A stretch of 7,710 nt of DNA, from assembly GCA_903868455.1 (NCBI GenBank), contig CAIPVK010000162.1, positions 1-7,710 on the forward strand. Direction: 5' to 3'. The stretch is from an uncultured Opitutia bacterium (lineage in GTDB: Bacteria > Verrucomicrobiota > Verrucomicrobiia > Opitutales > UBA953). The notes under the pieces were generated by a model that was not told the origin of the DNA, did no database searches, and saw nothing but the letters and a program-made list of their open reading frames with translations. The position numbers and the translations under genes are program-made. The stretch's first letter is position 1, and every line of letters starts with the position of its first letter. This document shows, one piece after another, positions 1 to 5,616 of the stretch.

Positions 1-51
1 CGTTTGCCCGCCCCTGCGCGCAATCCCAGCATCCCCGACCGAGCGCCCGAC

Positions 52-1212
52 ATGGCCCACGATTTCGACACCTGCCCCGACCGTTCCCTCACGGAGAGCA
101 CCAAGTGGCACCGCTACGCGGGCCAGGATGTCATCCCGGCCTGGATCGCCGACATGGATTTCCGGTCCGCGCCCGAGATCGTGGAGGCCATCCGCGAGCG
201 CGCCGCCCACGGCGTCTACGGCTACCCGGCGCAGCGCGACGCCCTCTTCGCCGCCGTCATCGGCCACCTGCGCCGCCGCCACGGCTGGGAGGTCCGTCCG
301 GAGTGGATCACCTTCCTCACCTCGCTCGTCCCCGGCATCCACGGCGCCATCCGCGTCGGCTCGGGTCCCGGCCAGGGCATCGTCACCCCCTTCCCGGTCT
401 ATCCGCCGTTCCTCAGCGCGCCCACGCTTTCCGAGCGCGGCCTGATCAAGGTCCCCATGGCCTGGGAGGGCGCCCGCTGGAGCTTCGACTGGGAGCGCCT
501 CGAGCAGGCCTGCGCCCACCCCAACTCCAAGGTCCTCCTCCTCTGCAGCCCGCACAACCCGCTCGCGCGCGTCTTCGAGCGGGCGGAGCTGGAGCGCCTG
601 GCCGACATCGTCCTGCGGCACGACCTGCTGGTCTGCTCCGACGAGATCCACTGCGACCTCATCCTCGACCCTTCCGCCCGGCACACCGTCTTCGCCTCGC
701 TCGGCGAGGAGGTCGCCCGCCGCACCATCACCCTGATGGCCGCGAGCAAGACCTACAACGTGGCCGGCCTGGCCTGCGGCTTCGCCATCGTGCCCGACGC
801 CAACCTGCGCGCGCGCTACCGCCGCCTCCTTCAGGGCCTGGCGCTCGACCAGAACATCTTCGGCCTGACCGCCACCCAGGCCGCCTTCGAGCACGGCGAG
901 TCCTGGCGCCTCGCCTGCGTCGACTACCTCCGCGGCAACCTCGACCTCGTCGAGGCCGAGCTCCGGACCATGCCCGGGCTCGTCCTGCGCCAGCGCCCCC
1001 AGTCGAGCTTCCTCGCCTGGCTCGACGCCTCCGCGCTCGGCTACGAGGATCCCCACGTGGCCTTCGAGCGCGGAGGCGTCGGGCTGACCAACGGCGTGGA
1101 CTTCGGCGGGCCGGGCCATGTGCGGCTCAACTTCGGCTGTCCCAGGGATCGCCTCCGCGAGATCCTTCGTCGGATGCGGGGCGTCGTGGAGCGCGCCCCC
1201 GGTCGCCGTTGA
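52..1212 (+). CDS. MalY/PatB-family PLP-dependent cystathionine beta-lyase (aminotransferase fold)
   Basis: A 386-residue fold-type I PLP enzyme, close to the usual MalY/PatB length of about 390. Members of this family cleave the C-S bond of cystathionine or cysteine, releasing homocysteine or sulfide, pyruvate and ammonia in the cytoplasm. The N-terminal signature WIADMDF is at residues 31-37. The PLP-phosphate/ring region has CSPHNP (165-170) and SDEIH (196-200, Asp197 stacking on the pyridine nitrogen). The Schiff-base lysine is K233 in ASKTYN, the same number I recall for E. coli MalY. Near the C-terminus VRLNFGCPR supplies the substrate carboxylate arginine (about R358). The loop after CSPHNP reads LARV where relatives usually have TGRV or similar. 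I chose the ATG at 52 because the family start lies just before the DFD segment; a TTG at 4 in the same frame would add 16 unconserved residues. No clear ribosome binding site is visible. Whether it is a true cystathionine beta-lyase or another C-S lyase cannot be told from sequence. Confidence 0.88.
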   Translation: MAHDFDTCPDRSLTESTKWHRYAGQDVIPAWIADMDFRSAPEIVEAIRERAAHGVYGYPAQRDALFAAVIGHLRRRHGWEVRPEWITFLTSLVPGIHGAIRVGSGPGQGIVTPFPVYPPFLSAPTLSERGLIKVPMAWEGARWSFDWERLEQACAHPNSKVLLLCSPHNPLARVFERAELERLADIVLRHDLLVCSDEIHCDLILDPSARHTVFASLGEEVARRTITLMAASKTYNVAGLACGFAIVPDANLRARYRRLLQGLALDQNIFGLTATQAAFEHGESWRLACVDYLRGNLDLVEAELRTMPGLVLRQRPQSSFLAWLDASALGYEDPHVAFERGGVGLTNGVDFGGPGHVRLNFGCPRDRLREILRRMRGVVERAPGRR

Positions 1213-1588
1213 CGCCCTCGGCGCCGCCCTCGCGCCGGGCCCGGAGCACGCCCGCCACCAGCCGCTGCACCTCCTCGCTCTGGCGCTCGACGGCCTCGGC
1301 CGGCCCCGCCTCGAGCAAGCCCGCCATCCGCGCCGCCAGCACCTGCGAGAGCAGCTGGCCGCAGATGCCCTTGGCCATCGGGTAGAGCACCTCCTTGCCG
1401 AAGTCGTCCGTCCGGCAATGCCCCTCGGCGAGGTGGCCCGCGATGGCCTGCGCCGAGGCGCGCAGGCCCTCGGCGAGCCAGGGGTGGCGCGCGACGGCCG
1501 GGGTCAGCGTCAGGCGGAGGACGTCGGCGTGGAGGGTGACGGCCTTCTGCCAGGCCACGAAGTTGCGGAGGGTGTTGCGGGTTTCCAT
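1127..1588 (-). CDS. Four-helix-bundle protein, S23 / 23S rRNA-intervening-sequence family-like
   Basis: A 153-residue small protein. The N-terminus has the family-like pattern NFVAWQKAVTLHADV (residues 9-23), followed by HLAEGHCR (52-59), matching the hydrophobic-W-x-K-A first helix and the IAEG-x-x-R turn of the four-helix-bundle family first found in intervening sequences of 23S rRNA genes. Four helices are expected at roughly 6-28, 35-55, 62-90 and 95-119. Residues about 121-153 form a Gly/Arg/Pro-rich tail not expected in the family, and its codons overlap the 3' end of the lyase gene by 86 bases antisense. The ATG at 1588 has GGAGG seven bases upstream; another ATG seven bases further upstream is out of frame with the conserved protein. 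It is the last gene of the thiH-rsmE block, 76 bases after rsmE. Function of the family is unclear; the related Avd fold serves diversity-generating retroelements, but no reverse transcriptase or repeat pair is seen here. Confidence 0.7.
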   Translation of the reverse strand: METRNTLRNFVAWQKAVTLHADVLRLTLTPAVARHPWLAEGLRASAQAIAGHLAEGHCRTDDFGKEVLYPMAKGICGQLLSQVLAARMAGLLEAGPAEAVERQSEEVQRLVAGVLRARREGGAEGVNGDRGRAPRRPASDEGSRGGDPWDSRS

Positions 1589-1622
1589 GCCCCATCCTCC
1601 CCCGGCGCGCGCGAGGCGTCCA

Positions 1623-1656
1623 ATCCGCCCGCGCGGGGTCCTTTCCCCGGGCGGAT
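1623..1656 (-). other. Intercistronic RNA hairpin between rsmE and the four-helix-bundle gene
   Basis: The bases ATCCGCCC (1623-1630) and GGGCGGAT (1649-1656) are perfect inverted repeats. Inside them GGGG (1635-1638) pairs with CCCC (1645-1648), leaving a four-base bulge (1631-1634) and a six-base loop. On the minus-strand transcript it lies 9 bases after the rsmE stop codon. It is not followed by a T run, so it does not look like a standard intrinsic terminator. It could stabilise the thiH-rsmE message 3' end, be a processing site, or reduce transcription of the last gene. The structure is seen; the role is inferred. Confidence 0.55.
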
Positions 1657-1664
1657 GACCCCGC

Positions 1665-2402
1665 TCAGCGCCGGGCGAGCACCTGGGTGGCGATCACGCA
1701 GGCGAGCGCCGCGGTCTCGGCGCGCAGCGTCAGCGGGCCGAGCGTGACGGGCCGGAAGCCCGCGTGGCGCGCGGCGGCGAGCTCCTCCGGCGCGAGGTCG
1801 CCCTCGGGACCGACGAGCCAGGTGACGCGCGCGGCCGCGGCGAGGTCCACGCGCGCGAGCGGCTCCGCGTCGATCTCCAGCGAGGCCGTCAGGCGGACCT
1901 CGCCCGGCACGGCCGGGGGCAGCGCGTCGATCCAGGCGCGGAACGAGACAGGCGGGGCCACCCGCGCCAGCCACGGGTTGCCGCACTGCTTGCAGGCCTC
2001 GATCGCCTGGTCGCGCCAGCGCTCCGCCTTGGCGAGCGCGCGCTCGCCCTCGAGGCGGACCTCGCTGCGGGCGCTCATCAGGGGCACGACCTCGGCCGCG
2101 CCGGCCTCGGCCACGGACCGCACGAGGCCGTCCATCGTCCCTCCCTTGGGCATGCCCTGGGCGAGGATGATGCGGGGCGCGGGCGCGGGCGCGCGGGAGA
2201 CCTTGAGCACCTCGACCTGGGCGGCCTCGCCGTCGGCCACCGCGAGGCGCCCCTCCGCGACCAGGCCCTCGCCGTCGAGCAGCACGACGGTGTCGCCGCG
2301 GCGCGCGCGCAGGCTGCGCACGAGGTGGCCGCTCTCCTCGGGGCCGAGCGTGACGGGGCCGGCGCCGGGGCGTATGGGGCGGTCGAGCCAGGCGCGGAGC
2401 AT
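1665..2402 (-). CDS. rsmE: 16S rRNA (uracil1498-N3)-methyltransferase RsmE
   Basis: A 245-residue SPOUT-class methyltransferase, about the length of E. coli RsmE (243). It uses S-adenosylmethionine to methylate N3 of U1498 in 16S rRNA of the 30S subunit. The N-terminal PUA-like RNA-binding domain covers about residues 1-70 (ESGHLVRSLRARRGD at 23-37). The C-terminal SPOUT domain includes KAERWRDQAIEACKQCG (125-141) and the cofactor-binding knot motifs LVGPEGD (196-202) and LGPLTLRAETA (221-231). The family normally has GPEGG; here the last glycine is Asp (D202), a position that tolerates variation in the neighbouring loop. The start ATG is one base after the thiH stop (TGA-C-ATG), with GGAGG about 12 bases upstream inside thiH, pointing to translational coupling. 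Identification is firm from the two knot motifs. Confidence 0.93.
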   Translation of the reverse strand: MLRAWLDRPIRPGAGPVTLGPEESGHLVRSLRARRGDTVVLLDGEGLVAEGRLAVADGEAAQVEVLKVSRAPAPAPRIILAQGMPKGGTMDGLVRSVAEAGAAEVVPLMSARSEVRLEGERALAKAERWRDQAIEACKQCGNPWLARVAPPVSFRAWIDALPPAVPGEVRLTASLEIDAEPLARVDLAAAARVTWLVGPEGDLAPEELAAARHAGFRPVTLGPLTLRAETAALACVIATQVLARR

Positions 2403-2403
2403 G

Positions 2404-3540
2404 TCAGGCGAGCGCCTCCGCGCGGTCGTAGGACGCGTCCCAGTCCTTCCACACCGGCTCGTAGCCGGCGGCGCGCAGCATGGCCGCGACCTCGGCGGGG
2501 GAGCGCTTGTCCTCGGTGGCGAACTGCTCGAGCGAGGCGTCGGCCCCCTCGGCGTAGCCGCCCGGGTTGGTGCGCGAGCCGGCCGACATCGCGGTGACGC
2601 CGAGCCGGAAGGCCCGGTCGCGGAAGCCGGGGCTCTCGCGCGTGCTCAGGTTGATCTCCACCTCGCCGTTGAGCAGGCGGAAGGCGCAGATGGCCTGCAC
2701 CAGGTCGCGGTCGGTCATCTCGACCTTCGGCGCGAGGTCGCCCTCGTGCGGCCGGAGCCGCGGGAAGGAGACGCTGAAGCGGCTGCGCCAGTGCCGCCGC
2801 TCGAGCCACGCGAGGTGCATCGCGGTGAAGAGGCACTCCGTCCGCCAATCCTCGAGGCCGAGCAGGGCGCCCAGGCCGATGCGGTGGACGCCCGCCTCTC
2901 CGACGCGGTCGGGCGCGTCGAGCCGCCAGGCGAAGTCCGACTTCCGGCCCTTCGGGTGGTGCAGGCGGTAGGCCTCCGCGTGGTAGGTCTCCTGGTAGAC
3001 GAGCACCGCGTTGAGGCCCTGCCGCCTGAGGCGGCGGTAGTCCTCCGTCCCGAGCGGCTGCACCTCGAGCGAGAGGGCGCTGAAGTGCGGGCGCAGCAGC
3101 CCGAGCGCCCGCTCGAGGTAGTCGACCCCGACCTTGTTGGACTCGCCGGTCAGCAGCAGGGCGTGGTCGATGCCCAGCTTCCGGAGCTCGCCCGCCTCGC
3201 GGAGGATCTCGGCCGGCGTCAGCGTGCGGCGCGGCACCTTGTTGCCCGCGCTGTAGCCGCAGTAGGTGCAGACGTTCTGGCACTCGTTGGAGAGGTAGGC
3301 CGGCGCGAAGAGCTGGATCGTCCGCCCGAACCGCCGGACCGTCCGCGCGTGGCTGAGCCGGGCCATGCGCTCGAGGTGCGGCGAGGCGGCGGGGGAGAGC
3401 AGGGCCTCCATGTCGCCGAGGTCGCCGTCGCCGGCCTCCGCCCGCGCCAAGGCCCGCCGCACGTCGGCGTCCGTGCGCGCGAGGATCCGTTCCCGGGTGG
3501 CCTCCCAGGGGTGTCGCGCGTGGATCTCGCCGAAGCCCAT
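2404..3540 (-). CDS. thiH: 2-iminoacetate synthase ThiH (radical SAM tyrosine lyase)
   Basis: A 378-residue radical SAM enzyme, nearly the same length as E. coli ThiH (377). It cleaves L-tyrosine to p-cresol and dehydroglycine (2-iminoacetate), which ThiG uses to build the thiamine thiazole ring. The [4Fe-4S] cluster motif is C87-x3-C91-x2-C94 (CQNVCTYC), followed by GYSAGNK. Other ThiH hallmarks are LLLTGES (about 128-134), LEVQPL, VYQETYHAEAY, PDRVGEAG, SVSFPRLRP, STRESPGFRD and the C-terminal PVWKDWD. The ATG at 3540 fits the family N-terminus; the frame stays open further upstream but without conservation. Its ribosome binding site is weak (GGGCGGG directly before the ATG). ThiG, ThiS, ThiF and ThiC partners are absent from the window, so here it is uncoupled from the usual thi cluster. 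ThiH rather than the oxygen-using ThiO suggests an anaerobic or facultative lifestyle. HydG and cofactor F0 synthase relatives differ in length and motifs. Confidence 0.95.
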   Translation of the reverse strand: MGFGEIHARHPWEATRERILARTDADVRRALARAEAGDGDLGDMEALLSPAASPHLERMARLSHARTVRRFGRTIQLFAPAYLSNECQNVCTYCGYSAGNKVPRRTLTPAEILREAGELRKLGIDHALLLTGESNKVGVDYLERALGLLRPHFSALSLEVQPLGTEDYRRLRRQGLNAVLVYQETYHAEAYRLHHPKGRKSDFAWRLDAPDRVGEAGVHRIGLGALLGLEDWRTECLFTAMHLAWLERRHWRSRFSVSFPRLRPHEGDLAPKVEMTDRDLVQAICAFRLLNGEVEINLSTRESPGFRDRAFRLGVTAMSAGSRTNPGGYAEGADASLEQFATEDKRSPAEVAAMLRAAGYEPVWKDWDASYDRAEALA

Positions 3541-3606
3541 CCCGCCCAACCTAGGAACCCCGGCCGCCCCGCGCAAGCGCGGCGGCGCTTGCCGGCCGGC
3601 GGCCTT

Positions 3607-3629
3607 CGGCCACCTTTCGGCCGTGGCCG
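3607..3629 (+). promoter_or_regulatory. Possible hairpin enclosing the vsr GTG start codon
   Basis: CGGCCAC (3607-3613) and GTGGCCG (3623-3629) are perfect seven-base inverted repeats with a nine-base loop. The GTG start codon of vsr is the first codon of the 3' arm, so the mRNA fold would hide it. A competing smaller hairpin, GGCC-TTC-GGCC (3601-3611), overlaps the 5' arm. No convincing Shine-Dalgarno sequence precedes the GTG. In DNA this GC-rich such a hairpin can arise by chance, so a role in keeping nuclease translation low is only a suggestion. Confidence 0.3.
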
Positions 3630-4093
3630 ATTTCCTGACGCCCGCCGAGCGCAGCGCCCTGATGGCCCTGATCAAGGGCAAGGACAACGCCTCGACCGAG
3701 CTCCGGCTGGTCGCCGCCCTGCGGGCCGCGGGCCTCGCGGGTTGGCGCCGCGGCCTGCGCCTGCCCGGCCGGCCCGACCTCGCCTTCCCCGCCGCCCGCC
3801 TCGCGGTGTTCGTCGACGGCTGCTTCTGGCACGGCTGCCCGCGGCATCATCGCCTGCCGCGCACGCGGCGCGCCTTCTGGTCGGCCAAGGTCGCGACCAA
3901 CCGGCGGCGCGACCGCCGGGTCGGCCGCCAGCTGCGCGCCCGCGGCTGGTCCGTGATGCGGATCTGGGAGCACGCCCTGCGGCGCGGCGCGCTGCCCGCC
4001 ACGCTCGCCCGGCTGGCCCGCGCCCTCAGAGCAGCTTCCGATAGGCCGCGGCGTCCAGCAGCGCCTGCAGCTCGGAGGCGTCCGCGACCTTGA
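3623..4093 (+). CDS. vsr: Very short patch repair (Vsr-type) DNA mismatch endonuclease
   Basis: A 156-residue protein, equal in length to E. coli Vsr, of the PD-(D/E)XK-like Vsr family. Vsr nicks next to the T of T:G mismatches that arise when 5-methylcytosine deaminates. The N-terminal LTPAERSALMALIKGKD (5-21) is the family start. LPGRPD (48-53, catalytic D52 matching E. coli D51) and VDGCFWHGCP (64-73) follow, with H70 matching E. coli H69. E. coli T63 and H64 are V64 and D65 here, a variant I recall from other Vsr homologues. Zinc ligand candidates are C67, C72 and nearby His75/His76; the E. coli ligand C117 is H117 here in IWEHALR. The GTG at 3623 is chosen because it gives the family N-terminus. 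The Arg/Pro-rich last 18 or so residues overlap gcvH by 68 bases antisense. Vsr genes commonly sit beside a cytosine-5 methyltransferase; none is in the window. Confidence 0.88.
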   Translation: MADFLTPAERSALMALIKGKDNASTELRLVAALRAAGLAGWRRGLRLPGRPDLAFPAARLAVFVDGCFWHGCPRHHRLPRTRRAFWSAKVATNRRRDRRVGRQLRARGWSVMRIWEHALRRGALPATLARLARALRAASDRPRRPAAPAARRRPRP

Positions 4094-4406
4094 CGCGGAT
4101 CATCCAGGCCGCGCCGTAGGGGTCGCGGTTCACGAGGTCGGGCGAGCCGTTGAGGTCGGCGTTGACGGCGACCACGGTCCCGGCGACCGGCGCGTAGAGG
4201 TCGGAGGCGGCCTTGACCGACTCGACGGCGCCGAAGGTGGCGCCCTTCGCCACGGTCGCGCCCTCCTTGGGCAGGTCGACGAACGTCACGTCGCCCAGCG
4301 CGGCCTGCGCGTGGTCGGTGATGCCGATCGTCGCGGTGCCGTCGGCCTCGAGCCGGAGCCACTCGTGCTCGGCGGTGTAACGGAGGGAGTCGGGGACGTT
4401 GCTCAT
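4026..4406 (-). CDS. gcvH: Glycine cleavage system H protein
   Basis: A 126-residue lipoyl-carrier protein, the standard length for GcvH. It shuttles the aminomethyl group from the P protein to the T protein on a lipoyl-lysine arm and returns to the L protein for reoxidation. The N-terminus YTAEHEWLRLE (10-20) and GITDHAQAALGDVTFVDLP (28-46) are diagnostic. The lipoylation site is K65 in VESVKAASD. The C-terminal segment includes NRDPYGAAWMIRVK. It follows gcvT by 41 bases and is surely in the same operon. No good ribosome binding site is visible before the ATG: the leader there is pyrimidine-rich, which hints at translation linked to gcvT or SD-independent initiation. It is followed by the converging vsr gene instead of gcvP, so the glycine dehydrogenase must be encoded elsewhere. 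Confidence 0.96.
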   Translation of the reverse strand: MSNVPDSLRYTAEHEWLRLEADGTATIGITDHAQAALGDVTFVDLPKEGATVAKGATFGAVESVKAASDLYAPVAGTVVAVNADLNGSPDLVNRDPYGAAWMIRVKVADASELQALLDAAAYRKLL

Positions 4407-4447
4407 GGGTTCGTACGCAAAGGGAGGCGGGCGGCGGGTTCAACCCC

Positions 4448-5536
4448 TCACTTGAGGAAGGGCGCGTCCGCCACCTTGAGGGCGACGCGGTTGCCGCGGA
4501 GGTCGACCTCCAGTCCGCCGCGCGCCAGGGCGTCGGCGGCGACGAGCGCCGTGCCGATCGGCTTGCCGAGGAGCGGCGAGAGGGTGCCGGAGAGCACCTC
4601 GCCCACGGCGTCGACGCCGGCGAGCACCGGGGTGCCTTGGCGGGCGATGCGGCGGTCGTCCAGGGAGAACGCCGCGACCTTGGCCGAGACCCCGCCCTCG
4701 ATCTGCCGCACGAGCGCCTCGCGCCCGACGAACTCCCGCCCCGCGGGCTTCACCGTCCAGCCCAGCCCGGCCTGGATGGGCGAGATCGTCTCCGAGATCT
4801 CGTGGCCGTAGAGCGGGTAGCCCGCCTCGAGGCGGAGCGAGTCGCGCGCGCCGAGTCCGGCGAGCAGGAGGCCGCGGGGCTTGCCCGCGGCGAGGATCGC
4901 CTCGGCCAGGCGCGTCGCGTCCGCCGCCGGCAGGTAGATCTCGAAGCCCGGCGAGCCCGTGTAGCCCGTGCGCGAGACGAGGCAGCCGGCCACGCCGGCG
5001 ACCTCGCCGAGGGCGAAGCCGAAGCGGCGGATGCCCGCGAGGGGCAGGGCGGTGAGACCCGCGAGGATGGCCTCCGCCTCGGGGCCCTGCAGGGCCAGCT
5101 GGGCCCAGGACGCGCACTCGTCGGCGATGGCGACCTTGGCGTCTCCGGCGTGCGCGCGCAGCCAGGCGATGTCCTTGGCGGCGTTGGACGCGTTGAGGCA
5201 GATGAGGAATGCCTCCGGCCCGAGGCGGTAGACGATGAGGTCGTCGACGCAGCCGCCGTCGGGCCGGCACATGACGGTGTAGCGCGCCATGCCGACGGGG
5301 ATCGTCGCCATCGCGTTCGTCATCATGCGGTCGAGGAAGGCCGCGGCGTCGGGTCCGGTCACCCGGCACTCGCCCATGTGGCTGACGTCGAAGAGCCCCG
5401 CCGCGCGGCGCACCGCGAGGTGCTCCTCGAGGATGCCGGTGTACTGCACGGGCATCTCCCAGCCGGCGAAGGGCACGATCCGGCCGCCGTGGGCGACGTG
5501 GAAGGCGAAGAGGGGCGTGCGCTGGAGCGTCGACAT
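4448..5536 (-). CDS. gcvT: Glycine cleavage system T protein (aminomethyltransferase)
   Basis: A 362-residue tetrahydrofolate-dependent aminomethyltransferase, the usual GcvT length. It takes the aminomethyl group from lipoylated H protein, releases ammonia and makes 5,10-methylene-tetrahydrofolate in the cytoplasm. Visible motifs are PFAGWEMPVQY (22-32), AGLFDVSHMGE (46-56), the active-site region GGCVDDLIVYRL (94-105) with the D98/D99 pair, CLNASN (113-118), LQGP (149-152), RTGYTGSPGFEIYLP (189-203) and ARDSLRLEAGYPLYGHE (230-246). The C-terminal GcvT barrel domain includes SGTLSPLLGKPIG (316-328). The first ATG of the family N-terminus is at 5536, with a weak AGGGTG about six bases upstream. 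It heads the gcvT-gcvH pair. Only 35 bases lie between it and the terminator of the preceding gene, so there is no room for a glycine riboswitch and little for a separate promoter. Confidence 0.96.
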   Translation of the reverse strand: MSTLQRTPLFAFHVAHGGRIVPFAGWEMPVQYTGILEEHLAVRRAAGLFDVSHMGECRVTGPDAAAFLDRMMTNAMATIPVGMARYTVMCRPDGGCVDDLIVYRLGPEAFLICLNASNAAKDIAWLRAHAGDAKVAIADECASWAQLALQGPEAEAILAGLTALPLAGIRRFGFALGEVAGVAGCLVSRTGYTGSPGFEIYLPAADATRLAEAILAAGKPRGLLLAGLGARDSLRLEAGYPLYGHEISETISPIQAGLGWTVKPAGREFVGREALVRQIEGGVSAKVAAFSLDDRRIARQGTPVLAGVDAVGEVLSGTLSPLLGKPIGTALVAADALARGGLEVDLRGNRVALKVADAPFLK

Positions 5537-5571
5537 GCCGCACCCTGTCGCCGCCGGGAACCCCTTCCAAC

Positions 5572-5597
5572 AAAAAAGCCCGTCCTCGCGGACGGGC
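5572..5597 (-). terminator. Intrinsic terminator of the coiled-coil lipoprotein gene
   Basis: Read on the minus strand, GCCCGTCC (5597-5590), loop GCGA, and GGACGGGC (5585-5578) form a perfect eight-base-pair hairpin, immediately followed by six T residues (5577-5572) and then GTT. It lies 19 bases after the stop codon of the lipoprotein gene. The plus-strand orientation has no T run, so it works in one direction only. It separates that gene from gcvT, whose ATG is 35 bases further on. Confidence 0.9.
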
Positions 5598-5616
5598 CTT
5601 CGCGAGTCGCCTCGCC

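Noticed and set aside
4..51. TTG start at position 4 for the lyase gene
   Set aside because: It would add 16 residues not expected in the MalY/PatB family and has no ribosome binding site; the ATG at 52 gives the standard length and puts the PLP lysine at residue 233.
105..1385. A 426-residue Arg/Pro-rich frame overlapping the lyase gene
   Set aside because: It is a frame-shifted shadow of the lyase, whose own frame has all PLP-enzyme motifs.
1127..1588. Avd-like component of a diversity-generating retroelement
   Set aside because: The fold family is related, but there is no reverse transcriptase, template/variable repeat pair or target protein in the window.
1687..4044. A 785-residue open frame on the plus strand across rsmE and thiH
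   Set aside because: It is antisense to two clearly recognised genes, has low-complexity Arg/Ala/Gly content, and exists because GC-rich DNA has few stop codons.
4440..5573. A 377-residue Arg/Pro/His-rich minus-strand frame covering gcvT
   Set aside because: It is a shifted-frame shadow of gcvT; no recognisable motif, and it spans the spacer after the terminator.
5537..5616. Glycine riboswitch upstream of gcvT
   Set aside because: The spacer holds only the terminator hairpin and 35 further bases, which is too short for a glycine aptamer.
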